Shown: positions 41,476-49,921, counted from the stretch's first letter. The stretch: 64,000 bases of DNA from Mycolicibacterium sp. CBMA 247 (GCF_009729095.1 NZ_VTGX01000004.1:124001-188000); one strand, 5' to 3'. Notes: a model not told the origin generated them from the letters alone. Numbers and translations are program-made.

Positions 41476-41644
41476 GCTGGTACTCCAAGGTGATGCGGGC
41501 AGCAGGCACCGCATTGAGGGACAGGAACGAATCAACTCTCGGGATCACCCGGAGATGTCGTCGTCTCCCAGCATGTTTTCGGCCCACCTCGGTTGACAGC
41601 AGATGCGGTTCCCATAGTACCGACGGATGCAACCGATTTCTGGA
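41476..41644 (-). promoter_or_regulatory. Leader of the ABC-F gene with a nine-codon upstream ORF
   Basis: On the minus strand a TACTAT -10-like box lies near 41612-41617, giving a leader of about 130 bases before ATG 41475. It contains a short frame MLGDDDISG followed by TGA (about 41545-41574). ABC-F resistance genes are often induced by attenuation through short leader peptides, which this layout could permit. No clear alternative hairpins were established. Confidence 0.35.
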
Positions 41645-42010
41645 TCAGGACTGGCTGCGCAGCCGATCCAGTTGTCGCCGTTCACGTTTCGTGGGCCGGC
41701 CGGCACCCCGATCGCGGACCGGAACGGCCGCCACAATCGCCTTGGGCGGCGGTGGCGGACTGCGGTCGATCAGACACTCGGAGACCACTGACGCACCCAC
41801 GCGTTTGGCGATCGGGCGGATGACCTCCACGATCCGTTCGCGCCCGTCCAGCCGGACCCGCACCTCATCGCCGGGGCTCACGTGCTGTGCCGGTTTGGCG
41901 GGCACATTGTTGACCCGGACGTGACCGCCGCGACAGGCGGCAGCCGCCGCGGACCGGGTCTTGGTGATGCGCACGGCCCAGATCCAGCTGTCGACGCGAA
42001 CGGTGCTCAC
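41645..42010 (-). CDS. S4-domain RNA-binding protein (Hsp15-like)
   Basis: A 121-residue protein. The S4 domain covers residues 5-65: RVDSWIWAVRITKTRSAAAAACRGG shortened here to its key R-x-D-W-W and the later HVRVNNVPAKPAQHVSPGDEV loop. The end is basic (GRPTKRERRQLDRLR), as in Hsp15, which rescues stalled 50S subunits after heat. GTG 42010 overlaps the dapE stop by four bases, so it is probably co-expressed with dapE. Confidence 0.87.
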   Translation of the reverse strand: MSTVRVDSWIWAVRITKTRSAAAAACRGGHVRVNNVPAKPAQHVSPGDEVRVRLDGRERIVEVIRPIAKRVGASVVSECLIDRSPPPPPKAIVAAVPVRDRGAGRPTKRERRQLDRLRSQS

Positions 42011-43071
42011 GTCAGATAGCGCCGCAACATGTCGGTGACCGCAGTGATCTGGGCGACCTCGACCCGCTCGTCGACCTTGTGGGCAAGGTTGGGGTCACCG
42101 GGCCCGTAGTTCACGGCGGGAATCCCCAACGCCGCGAACCGCGAGACATCCGTCCAGCCGTACTTGGCGCGAACCGCTCCCCCGGCCGCGGCCACCAGCG
42201 CGGCGGCGGCAGGTTTGGCCAGCCCGGGCAGCGCGCCCGCGGCGGCGTCGGTCAATTCGATGGTGACGTCGAGCCCGTCGAACACCTCGCGCACATGGGC
42301 CACGGCCTGTTCGACACTGCGGTCGGGGGCGAACCGGAAGTTGACGGTCACCGATGCGGCGTCGGGGATGACGTTGCCGGCGATTCCACCGTCTATGCGC
42401 ACCGCCGAGAGCCCTTCGCGGTACACACAGCCGTCGATGTCGACGTTGCGGGGCTGATACGCGGTGAGCCGGTCGAGGACGGCGCCGAGTTTGTGAATGG
42501 CGTTGTCGCCCAGCCAGGATCGGGCGGAGTGCGCGCGGGTGCCCGCAGCGCTGACGACGACGCGGATGGTGCCCTGGCAGCCGGCCTCGATGAATCCGCC
42601 GGAGGGTTCGCCGAGGATCGCGACGTCGGCGGCCAGCCAGTCGGGCAGCTCGCGTTCGATGCGGCCCAGCCCGTTGGCGCTGGACTCGATTTCCTCGCAG
42701 TCGTACATCACCAGGGTGAGGTCGTGGCTCGGTTCGGCGATGGTGGCGGCCAGGTGCAGGAACACCGCGTCACCGGACTTCATGTCCGAGGTGCCGCAGC
42801 CCCACATCTCGCCGTTCTCGATGCGGCTGGGCAGGTTGTCGGCGGCGGGCACGGTGTCGATGTGCCCGGCCAGCATTACCCGCGAGGCCCGGCCCAGGTT
42901 GGTGCGGGCCAATACCGCGTCGCCGTTGCGGATGACCTCGAACTGCGGGGCCTGGGCGCGCAGCGCGGCCTCGATCTCGTCGGCGATGAGCTGTTCGTGG
43001 CGCGATTCGCTGGGGATGTCCACCAGCGCGGCGGTCAGCGCGATCGGATCGGCACGCAGGTCTAGCCCCAT
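42007..43071 (-). CDS. dapE: Succinyl-diaminopimelate desuccinylase
   Basis: A 354-residue zinc peptidase-like enzyme, the length of Rv1202, hydrolysing N-succinyl-LL-diaminopimelate to LL-diaminopimelate in lysine and peptidoglycan synthesis. Metal ligands and catalytic Glu are visible in LAGHIDTVP, CGTSDMKSG, DCEEIES and VDERVEV-like C-terminal His region (AHKVDERVE). ATG 43071 fits the family start MGLDLRADP; the longer frame to 43365 runs over dapD. Divergent from dapD by 70 bases. Confidence 0.94.
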   Translation of the reverse strand: MGLDLRADPIALTAALVDIPSESRHEQLIADEIEAALRAQAPQFEVIRNGDAVLARTNLGRASRVMLAGHIDTVPAADNLPSRIENGEMWGCGTSDMKSGDAVFLHLAATIAEPSHDLTLVMYDCEEIESSANGLGRIERELPDWLAADVAILGEPSGGFIEAGCQGTIRVVVSAAGTRAHSARSWLGDNAIHKLGAVLDRLTAYQPRNVDIDGCVYREGLSAVRIDGGIAGNVIPDAASVTVNFRFAPDRSVEQAVAHVREVFDGLDVTIELTDAAAGALPGLAKPAAAALVAAAGGAVRAKYGWTDVSRFAALGIPAVNYGPGDPNLAHKVDERVEVAQITAVTDMLRRYLT

Positions 43072-43141
43072 GGGAGTCGAGGCTAGTCCGGCGAGCAGGA
43101 GCGAAGCGACCGGGGGAATCGGTCCAGTAACCTTGGCCAAC

Positions 43142-44086
43142 GTGACTGCAGCAGCTGGCGTCGGCCTGGCCACCATCACCGCCGACGGGACCGTCCTGGA
43201 CACCTGGTTTCCCGCCCCTGAGCTGAGCGCCTCCGGCGAAGCCGGCACGGTGAAGCTGACCGGGGATGACGTCCCCGCCGATTTCGCCGGTCTGACCGGC
43301 CGCGATGAGGACCGTGACGTCGAGGTCGTCGCCGTGCGCACCACGATCGCCTCGCTGGACGACAAGCCGGCCGATGCCTATGACGCCTACCTGCGGCTGC
43401 ACCTGCTCTCACACCGGCTGACCAAGCCGCACCAGGCCAACATGGACGGCATCTTCGGTTTGCTGGCCAATGTGGTGTGGACCAGCTTCGGCCCGTGTGC
43501 GGTCGAGGGCTTCGAGACGGTGCGGGCTCGGTTGCGCCGGCGCGGGGCCGTCGCGGTGTACGGCATCGACAAGTTCCCCCGCATGGTCGACTATGTGACG
43601 CCCGCGGGCGTGCGCATCGCCGACGCCGACCGGGTGCGCCTGGGCGCACACCTGGCCTCCGGCACGACGGTCATGCACGAAGGCTTTGTGAACTTCAACG
43701 CAGGCACCCTGGGCACCTCGATGGTGGAGGGCCGGATCTCGGCCGGTGTGGTGGTCGACGACGGCTCCGACATCGGTGGCGGCGCGTCGATCATGGGCAC
43801 GCTCTCCGGTGGCGGTAAAGAGGTCATCTCGGTGGGCAAGCGCTGCCTGCTGGGCGCCAACTCCGGGCTGGGTATCTCGCTGGGCGATGACTGTGTGATC
43901 GAGGCCGGGCTGTATGTCACCGGCGGCACCAAAGTGACGACGGCTGACGGCCAGACCACCAAGGCCATCGAGCTGTCCGGGGCCAACAACCTGCTGTTCC
44001 GCCGCAACTCGCTGTCGGGTGCGGTCGAGGTGGTCAAGCGCGACGGCACCGGTATCACGCTCAACGAGGCCCTGCACGCCAACTAG
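43142..44086 (+). CDS. dapD: Tetrahydrodipicolinate N-succinyltransferase
   Basis: A 314-residue hexapeptide-repeat enzyme (M. tuberculosis DapD 317) succinylating tetrahydrodipicolinate. Characteristic parts: MVEGRISAGVVVDDGSDIGG and LGANSGLGISLGD in the left-handed beta helix, and TLNEALHAN at the end. GTG 43142 has TAACCT eight bases before it, compatible with leaderless transcription. With dapE and the partial dapC at the window end, three lysine/diaminopimelate genes are present. Confidence 0.94.
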   Translation: MTAAAGVGLATITADGTVLDTWFPAPELSASGEAGTVKLTGDDVPADFAGLTGRDEDRDVEVVAVRTTIASLDDKPADAYDAYLRLHLLSHRLTKPHQANMDGIFGLLANVVWTSFGPCAVEGFETVRARLRRRGAVAVYGIDKFPRMVDYVTPAGVRIADADRVRLGAHLASGTTVMHEGFVNFNAGTLGTSMVEGRISAGVVVDDGSDIGGGASIMGTLSGGGKEVISVGKRCLLGANSGLGISLGDDCVIEAGLYVTGGTKVTTADGQTTKAIELSGANNLLFRRNSLSGAVEVVKRDGTGITLNEALHAN

Positions 44087-44195
44087 AACCGATCAATCAG
44101 GCCTGCGCGGCGTCCGCGCTGCGTAGGTTGATTGCACGGTCGCTTCGGCGATCCCAGAATCGGGTCCCCCGGGATCCATACCTCTTGGAGCGTCG

Positions 44196-44633
44196 ATGAT
44201 GGCATCCTCATCCAGCTACCGGCTTCTTCAGATTGCGCTCGTCGTCTTCGGCGCGGTGATGCTGCTTCTCTACCCGCTGGCCGTGGTGTGGCCGTCGGGG
44301 TGGGCATGGCATCCCGGTGCGCCCTACCAGTCCGATTACTTCATGATGATCGTCGGCCTGTACGCGACGCTGGGCGCCTTCCTGTGCAACGCGGCGCGCC
44401 GTCCCGAGGCCAACATCAGCCTGATCTGGTTCGCCGTGGTCTCGAGCGTTGTCCACGCCGCGATCATGGCGGTGCAGTCCTTCGGCAACGGTCACCACAT
44501 GGGGCATCTGTGGGGAGATGTCCTGGCGCTGCTGCTTGCGGCCATCGTGCTGTCGGTTCTGATGCGGTTGTCTGGACTCAAGCAGCCACCTGCCGAGGGT
44601 GTTGCCAGCCCGGCGGCCGACGTTCGGGACTAG
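44196..44633 (+). CDS. Four-helix membrane protein, DUF6632-like
   Basis: A 145-residue protein with four hydrophobic helices at about 8-30, 48-65, 75-95 and 105-122, with AVVWPSGWAWHPGAPYQSDYF and SFGNGHHMGHLWGD between them. The layout resembles DUF6632 proteins of unknown function. ATG 44196 follows GGAG; ATG 44199 is an alternative. About 109 bases of featureless DNA separate it from dapD. The stop overlaps the stop of the converging remnant. Confidence 0.7.
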   Translation: MMASSSSYRLLQIALVVFGAVMLLLYPLAVVWPSGWAWHPGAPYQSDYFMMIVGLYATLGAFLCNAARRPEANISLIWFAVVSSVVHAAIMAVQSFGNGHHMGHLWGDVLALLLAAIVLSVLMRLSGLKQPPAEGVASPAADVRD

Positions 44634-45070
44634 CCGCAGCCCGGCGTCACCCGCAGCATCACCACACCATGACCGGGCACCTGCCGTTCGATGGTGCCGG
44701 TCGCCGTGGTTTCGGTGTGCTGCCACAGATCACGCGCGGTCGCGCAGGTGATGTCGGTCAACCCGATGGCGTCCAGGTGGGTGCGGATGGTCTGCGGCCG
44801 CTCAGATTGATTGAACAGGGCTAGCGCAACCGCGCCGCCGGCAAGCCGTTTGATCACCACCCGCGGATCATCGCTCAGCGGCTGCCCCTGCACCATCAGC
44901 GGGTCCTGGTCGACGGCGATCACGTCCCGGTTGGTCAGCATGCCTCGGGTCTCGTCCGCCATATCGCGAATATCGTTGCCGGCCAACAGAGGTGCGGCCA
45001 GCATCGCCCACACAAGCCACCAGGCGACCCAGTCCACGCATGCGGCCGTCGTGGCATTGCTGCCTGGCAA
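44630..45070 (-). pseudogene. GH27 alpha-galactosidase remnant (C-terminal part)
   Basis: Only the C-terminal third of a glycoside hydrolase family 27 enzyme remains, about 146 residues. From residue 20 the sequence is typical: LAAPLLAGNDIRDM, TRGMLTNRDVIAVDQDP, then a beta-sandwich domain with LAGGAVALALFNQSERPQTI. The barrel that holds the two catalytic Asp residues is absent, and the first 20 residues do not look like the family. The break lies at the border with the low-GC PQQ-like gene, so insertion or deletion there probably destroyed it. Confidence 0.65.
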
Positions 45071-45132
45071 CTCGCCTTGACGGACTTCGACACTTCGACA
45101 ATTTCCTGAGTAAGCGGGATACCCTGCAGCGC

Positions 45133-45141
45133 GGGGGGGGG
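45133..45141 (+). repeat. G9 homopolymer at the ribosome-binding position
   Basis: Nine consecutive G precede GTG 45148 by six bases. There is no other Shine-Dalgarno sequence, so this tract may stand in for it. Such tracts slip during replication. Confidence 0.5.
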
Positions 45142-45147
45142 TGCAAC

Positions 45148-46599
45148 GTGCGTGGTCTGAGCCAAGGTCGCGGGCGATGGTGGATAGTCGGTCTTGCGGT
45201 TGTAGCGGTTGCTTCCGTGGGCGGTGTCCTCATCTTCGTGGCGGGGCAATCGACGAGCGATAGCGCTCCGACCTTCCATCGAGGGGACTGGCAGCCGCCG
45301 CCGCAGATCGTTATCGCCTCACCGATGCGAGAACGCCCGACACCAGGATGGCGCACCCACGTCCAGGATTTGGGCCTGCCTGACTCCAGCATCTTCGCCC
45401 AATCGGACGAACACCACACCCAGTCCAGGCCATTCGTCGGCTCCGTGGACAACAACAGCTATTTTCTTGCGAGCAGCCCGGGTTCACCCCACCGACAGCA
45501 GTGGCTGGCCGGATTGGACGTCCACACCGGCAAACAACTGTTCTCACCGGTGAAGATTGGCGCTGGTTCGAACATTCCGAACTGTTTCTTGAACGGACCC
45601 GAGTTTGTGCTGTGCCTCGCCGACGATATCCGCGAAGGCAAAACAGAGAGTGTTGCGTGGGTAATAGACGCGCACACCGGCAACGTGCTGTTCAGCGGCC
45701 CGACCGAGCTACACACGACACCTGGTAGCGGCGTAACAGTCAATCAGGTGGGTATCTACGCGGTCGCCCAGATACGCGGCCAGGGTATCTACGGCGTCGG
45801 CCCCCATGCGGAAACCACATGGTTCGTTCCGAACAAATCGGTGACGCCCACAGACCGGACTGCTGATACAGCTCCACCAACCCTGGCCGCGGCGCAGGAT
45901 TCTGCGAGGGGCTCGGATCGCATGATTGTCTTCTCCTTAGCCGACGGCAAGGTGATCACGCCGGACCTTGACGATGAACGGAGCCCGCAAACTGCTGTCG
46001 TCTACCCGGGGGGTTTCGCGATCCAGGCCGTGGCAGACATCAGCACGTACATCCCCGACATCGTGGTGTTCTTCGACAACGCAGGCAATCGTGTTGGCGA
46101 GACCGGAGTTCGGGGGCCGCTATCGGAATTGTCGATGGCCCTTCCCATGGTTAAGTCGTCGCCGAGCTACACCATTTTCGGGGCAAATGGCGCGGGCCTC
46201 GTCCAGCTTCCCGATGAAGGTCTGGGACCCGACGAAGGTCTCGGACCTGGCGCGGTACTGATCGGCCACCGCCTATACGCACCCGAATCGAATTGGGAGG
46301 GGCCGGTCAAGGTGCGACGGTGGCGCCAATTCGACCTGGCGACAGGCGCAGAAGGAAACGCGTGCCGGCCCAACATGAGCGGGTACGTAGCCAATGACGG
46401 CAGCGTCGGCATCTTCGAAACAGTTCAATACGAAGTCACCGGCGCGACGACGTTCGCGATGGACCTTGCCACCTGCGAAAAACTGTGGACCACGCCGGTC
46501 AATCCTGAGTCATTCCACCGACTGTGGAGAATCGACGACACTCTCGTGGAACTCTCCGACGACGGCAAGGAACTCCACTCACTGGTAGCCCCCGGGTAG
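45148..46599 (+). CDS. Membrane-anchored PQQ-like beta-propeller protein
   Basis: A 483-residue protein: a short basic start, one helix (IVGLAVVAVASVGGVLIFVAG), then an extracytoplasmic domain with propeller-like blades, each with a D-x-x-T-G-x-x-L/V element, for example LDVHTGKQLFSP, IDAHTGNVLFSG and DLATGAEGNAC. Base composition is visibly less GC-rich than the neighbours, and it sits between a broken GH27 gene and a palindromic repeat, both signs of insertion. An 18-bp tandem duplication near 46206-46250 encodes PDEGLG twice. GTG 45148 is assumed; a poly-G tract is its only ribosome-binding candidate. Function unknown. Confidence 0.7.
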   Translation: MRGLSQGRGRWWIVGLAVVAVASVGGVLIFVAGQSTSDSAPTFHRGDWQPPPQIVIASPMRERPTPGWRTHVQDLGLPDSSIFAQSDEHHTQSRPFVGSVDNNSYFLASSPGSPHRQQWLAGLDVHTGKQLFSPVKIGAGSNIPNCFLNGPEFVLCLADDIREGKTESVAWVIDAHTGNVLFSGPTELHTTPGSGVTVNQVGIYAVAQIRGQGIYGVGPHAETTWFVPNKSVTPTDRTADTAPPTLAAAQDSARGSDRMIVFSLADGKVITPDLDDERSPQTAVVYPGGFAIQAVADISTYIPDIVVFFDNAGNRVGETGVRGPLSELSMALPMVKSSPSYTIFGANGAGLVQLPDEGLGPDEGLGPGAVLIGHRLYAPESNWEGPVKVRRWRQFDLATGAEGNACRPNMSGYVANDGSVGIFETVQYEVTGATTFAMDLATCEKLWTTPVNPESFHRLWRIDDTLVELSDDGKELHSLVAPG

Positions 46600-46604
46600 A
46601 TTCA

Positions 46605-46670
46605 CCGCGCGAGCGACCGCCAACGCACGCCCGTTGCGGCGTGTTGCTGTACAGACACGGTCGCTCGCGG
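46605..46670. repeat. Palindromic intergenic repeat family B, copy 2; likely bidirectional terminator
   Basis: Outer arms CGAGCGACCG (46610-46619) and CGGTCGCTCG (46658-46667) are exact complements. The right half CGGCGTGT...GACACGGTCGCTCGCGG matches the copy at 3278-3339. Again it lies between two convergent genes. Confidence 0.7.
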
Positions 46671-46705
46671 TGCGGGTCTCAGAGCCTCAGAGAATCAAAA
46701 GCAAC

Positions 46706-46960
46706 CTAGGTGCAGGGGATCCCGTGTGGGCCGCCCACCCAGTGACCCGGCGGGGAGTGCCAGGGGCACACGTTCTTGATCTGCCCGGGGGAACCCCAGT
46801 TGACGCCCGGAATCCAGTCAACCCAGCCCGGTCCCGGAATCCAAGGAATATTCGGACCCCATCCAGGTCTTGCCTGAGCTGGACCAGCGCCCAATCCAAC
46901 AGAGGCGGCGCCGAGCGCACCCGCGATCATTGCTGTTCCTGCGATCTTTTTCAGATTCAC
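46706..46960 (-). CDS. Small secreted protein
   Basis: An 84-residue exported protein. The Sec signal is KKIAGTAMIAGALGAASVG and probably ends at AQA (about residue 31). The mature part is about 53 residues, rich in Pro, Gly and Trp, with two Cys (NVCPWHSPPGHW, then IPCT) that may form a disulfide. GTG 46960 follows GGAGG at six bases. It resembles the small Pro/Gly-rich exported proteins common in mycobacteria. Function unknown. Confidence 0.75.
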   Translation of the reverse strand: MNLKKIAGTAMIAGALGAASVGLGAGPAQARPGWGPNIPWIPGPGWVDWIPGVNWGSPGQIKNVCPWHSPPGHWVGGPHGIPCT

Positions 46961-47027
46961 GTGCGGCCTCCAAACCCGAGGCAATGGGCTGACGTGCAGT
47001 TCATGCCCCGTCACCACTAACGTACGC

Positions 47028-47375
47028 CTAGTCGGCAGCGAGTACGCAGAACTCGTTTCCCTCGGGGTCGGCCAGCACCACCCAGGATTCATCACCCTGA
47101 CCGATGTCGACGTGCCGGGCACCCATGGCGATCAGCCGGTCCACCTCGGCCTGCTGATCATCCGGGGTGAAGTCCAGGTGCACACGGTTCTTGACCACTT
47201 TGTCGTCGGGCACGGCCAGGAACAGCCAGATGGGCCCGGCACCCGGCGGCGGGGTGAGCACCACATCACCGTCGGCATCAGTCTGCGAGGGCCAGCCGAG
47301 CACCGTCGACCACCACGCCCCCAAGGCTTCGGGGTCATGCGCATCGATGCAGATCTCGGTGAATCTCAGCCCCAT
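47028..47375 (-). CDS. VOC-family (glyoxalase-like) protein
   Basis: A 115-residue protein with two beta-alpha-beta modules: RFTEICIDAHDPEALGAWW, and RVHLDFTPDDQQAEVDRL ending VLADPEGNEFCVL. This is the vicinal-oxygen-chelate fold. Metal ligands are not complete by inspection, so the activity is open. Start overlaps the fadD36 stop by ten bases, making it the second gene of that operon. Confidence 0.82.
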   Translation of the reverse strand: MGLRFTEICIDAHDPEALGAWWSTVLGWPSQTDADGDVVLTPPPGAGPIWLFLAVPDDKVVKNRVHLDFTPDDQQAEVDRLIAMGARHVDIGQGDESWVVLADPEGNEFCVLAAD

Positions 47376-48772
47376 TGCGCCAGTTCCTTTTTCATCACCT
47401 TGCCCATGGCGTTGCGCGGCAGACTGTCCACCAGCCGCACTTCGCGGGGGCGTTTGTGCGCTGAAAGCTGTTGGGCGACAAACTCGATCAACACCTCGGG
47501 CGCGGCATCGCCGACGACGAACGCGACGATGCGTTGCCCGAGATCGTCATCGGGCATCCCGACCACGGCCACCTCGTCGACGCCGTCGTGTCCCAGCAGA
47601 ACGGTCTCGATCTCCCCGGCGCCGATCCGGTATCCGCCGGATTTGATCAGGTCGACCGACTCACGACCGACGATGCGGTGCATGCCGTCACCGTCGATCA
47701 CCGCGACATCGCCGGTGCGGTACCAGCCGTCGGGATCGAAGGCGTCGGCGGTGGCCTCGGGCCGGTTGAGGTAGCCGCCGAACACCATGGGGCCCTTTAT
47801 CTGCAGTCGCCCGATGGTCTCGCCGTCATGCGGTATCGGGGCGCCTTCGTCGTCGACCAGGCGAGTCTGCACCCCGGCCAGTGGCAGCCCCACCCAACCG
47901 GGCCTGCGTTCCCCGTCGACCCGGGTGCTCAGCGTGATCAAAGATTCGGTGCTGCCGTAGCGCTCCACGGGGGCATGCCCGGTCAGCCGCACCAACTCGT
48001 CGAACACCGGCACCGGCAGCGGCGCGCTGCCGGAGACCAGCAGCCGCGCCGTGGACAGCGCCAGGGCCGAATCGAGGTCCTTGACCACGCGTGACCACAC
48101 TGTGGGCACCCCGAAGTACAGCGTGCCCTGCGCTTGCGCGTAGGCAGCCGGAGTCGGTTTCCCGGTGTGTACGAAGGGGTTTCCGATCCGCAGCGATCCG
48201 AGCAGGCCCAGCACCAGGCCGTGCACATGGAACAGCGGCAGCCCGTGCACCAGGGTGTCGCCGGCCGTCCATTGCCAGGCCTCGGCCAGCGCGTCGATAT
48301 CGTCGGCGATCGCCCGCCGGCTGATCGGCACACCCTTGGGCGGCCCGGTGGTCCCGGAGGTGTACATGATGATCGCGGTCGAATCCGGTGCCGGCTCGGG
48401 ATAGCGGTGCCAGGACCGGGCGTGCAGACGCACCGGGATGTGCGGCAACCCTTCGGCCTCCGCGGGCCGCTCCCCCAGCCAGGCCTGGGCGCCCGAGTCG
48501 GTGAGGATGTGCCGGCGCTCGGCCGTGCCGACATCGGCGGGTACCGGGACCACGGGCACGCCGGCGATCAGGCAACCGATTACGGCGAGGACTGTCGTTG
48601 CGGTCGGCGTCGCCAGGACAGCGACACGCTGCGCGGCAGCCACCCGCTCGGCCACCGATGTGGCCGCGCCGATGAGGTCGCTGCGGCTAAGTACGGCACC
48701 GTCGATGCGGACCGCGTCGTCGATATCGGCACCCGCGGCGACGGCTGCAGGGTTCAAGGAGGCCAGCAACAC
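47366..48772 (-). CDS. fadD36: Acyl-CoA synthetase FadD36
   Basis: A 468-residue ANL enzyme, near the 473 residues of M. tuberculosis FadD36, which it follows closely from the start LLASLNPAAVAAGADIDDAV. Motifs: MYTSGTTGPPKGVP near residue 150, RYGSTESLITLS, WYRTGDVAVID, and LPRNAMGKVMKK with the catalytic Lys at the end. GTG 48772 was chosen on this match. Activates a carboxylic acid, possibly malonate-like or short chain, by family. Diverges from the DUF309-Nudix gene. Confidence 0.92.
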   Translation of the reverse strand: MLLASLNPAAVAAGADIDDAVRIDGAVLSRSDLIGAATSVAERVAAAQRVAVLATPTATTVLAVIGCLIAGVPVVPVPADVGTAERRHILTDSGAQAWLGERPAEAEGLPHIPVRLHARSWHRYPEPAPDSTAIIMYTSGTTGPPKGVPISRRAIADDIDALAEAWQWTAGDTLVHGLPLFHVHGLVLGLLGSLRIGNPFVHTGKPTPAAYAQAQGTLYFGVPTVWSRVVKDLDSALALSTARLLVSGSAPLPVPVFDELVRLTGHAPVERYGSTESLITLSTRVDGERRPGWVGLPLAGVQTRLVDDEGAPIPHDGETIGRLQIKGPMVFGGYLNRPEATADAFDPDGWYRTGDVAVIDGDGMHRIVGRESVDLIKSGGYRIGAGEIETVLLGHDGVDEVAVVGMPDDDLGQRIVAFVVGDAAPEVLIEFVAQQLSAHKRPREVRLVDSLPRNAMGKVMKKELAQWG

Positions 48773-48853
48773 GCTTGTGAGGCTACCGGCGCGCCGCGCT
48801 CCCATCCGCACCTGGACTCGACAGCATTCGATGTAGCCGACAGGCTGGAGCTC

Positions 48854-49870
48854 ATGGGCACACCAGCTGGGCGCGACCGCGACGACTCCGGTCGGCCGCG
48901 CAGCACTCGCCCCCGCGACGCGCTCGGCCGACCACTGCCCTACGGCAGTGAAGGCGTCGAGCGGATTCCCGATGACCTGGAGCTCTCGCCGGCCGAAACT
49001 CTCGCCTACGCCCAGCATCTGCTCGATCGCGGCCAAGCGTTCGGCGCACACGAAGTACTCGAAGCGGCGTGGAAGAACGGCCCGGAACACGAACGTTCGC
49101 TCTGGCAGGGATTGGCGCAGCTGGCCGTGGGCATCACCCATGTGCAGCGAGGCAATCGGACTGGAGCCGCCGCGCTGCTGAGACGCGCGTCGGCACGGCT
49201 TTCGCTCGTCGACCGACCAGCGCCCCATGACGTCGACGTTGCCCATCTGGTCGACTACACGGTCACCCTCGCCGATGACCTCGATAAGCCTGGAGACATC
49301 GCGCCACAGCGATTACGCACCCGTCTGATGGCAACAATCCGGCAAACCGCGACGCGCGAGGTGTACCGGAACGACTGGCTGACGCTGCGCGAGGACGATA
49401 TCGTCCGGCCCGACGGCAGCACCGGCGTCTACGCCGTGGTGGACAAGCCGACCTATGCCCTGGTGATCCCGCACGATCCCGATCAGGACCGGTTTCACCT
49501 CGTCGAACAGTTCCGCTACCCGCTCGGCCTGCGGCGCTGGGAGTTCCCTCAGGGCACCGCACCTGAACAGCAGCACCTGGACCCGGTGGCACTGGCCCAC
49601 CGCGAACTGCGTGAGGAAACCGGGCTGCGGGCCGAGAGCATGGAACGGCTCGGCCAGCTCGACGTGGCTGCTGGAATGAGCAGCCAGCGGGGCTGGGTGT
49701 TTCTGGCGACGGGTCTGAGCGAGGGCTCTCACGAACGCGAGCTTGAGGAACAGGACATGCACAGCGCGTGGTTCTCACGTGCCGCGGTGGAGCGAATGAT
49801 CCGGGACGGCGAGATCACCGACGCCCAGAGCATCGCCGCGTTGACCCTGCTGTCCTTACGTTATGCCTGA
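48854..49870 (+). CDS. DUF309-Nudix hydrolase fusion protein
   Basis: A 338-residue two-domain protein. Residues 30-145 are DUF309, with AHEVLEAAWKNGPEHERSLWQG and LAVGITHVQRGN. From about 158 a Nudix domain of the ADP-ribose pyrophosphatase type follows: VIPHDPDQDRFHLVEQFRYP, then WEFPQGTAPEQQHLDPVALAHRELREETGL cut to its core RELREETGL, which carries the metal-binding Glu residues. Its first Nudix-box Glu is not in the standard place. An internal ATG at 49328 could start the Nudix part alone. ATG 48854 with TGGAG upstream. Diverges from fadD36; its last codons form part of hipB operator O1. Confidence 0.8.
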   Translation: MGTPAGRDRDDSGRPRSTRPRDALGRPLPYGSEGVERIPDDLELSPAETLAYAQHLLDRGQAFGAHEVLEAAWKNGPEHERSLWQGLAQLAVGITHVQRGNRTGAAALLRRASARLSLVDRPAPHDVDVAHLVDYTVTLADDLDKPGDIAPQRLRTRLMATIRQTATREVYRNDWLTLREDDIVRPDGSTGVYAVVDKPTYALVIPHDPDQDRFHLVEQFRYPLGLRRWEFPQGTAPEQQHLDPVALAHRELREETGLRAESMERLGQLDVAAGMSSQRGWVFLATGLSEGSHERELEEQDMHSAWFSRAAVERMIRDGEITDAQSIAALTLLSLRYA

Positions 49871-49884
49871 AATTTCACCCATAA
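49861..49884. promoter_or_regulatory. hipB operator O1
   Basis: Half-sites TTATGC and CCATAA, separated by 12 bases. It overlaps the last codons of the DUF309-Nudix gene and lies directly before a perfect TTGACA box. One of three sites with equal half-site spacing. Confidence 0.65.
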
Positions 49885-49887
49885 CGG

Positions 49888-49916
49888 TTGACAACCCCGC
49901 GCCGGACGACGACCAT
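49888..49916 (+). promoter_or_regulatory. Candidate hipBA promoter
   Basis: TTGACA (49888-49893) is a perfect -35 box. After 17 bases comes GACCAT (49911-49916), which agrees with the -10 pattern only in part. Initiation would fall near 49923, inside operator O2. Confidence 0.45.
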
Positions 49917-49921
49917 GGCCT

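Noticed and set aside
48134..48853. 240-codon N-terminal extension of the DUF309-Nudix frame
   Set aside because: Lies over fadD36 on the opposite strand; ATG 48854 has a ribosome-binding site and the DUF309 domain begins soon after.
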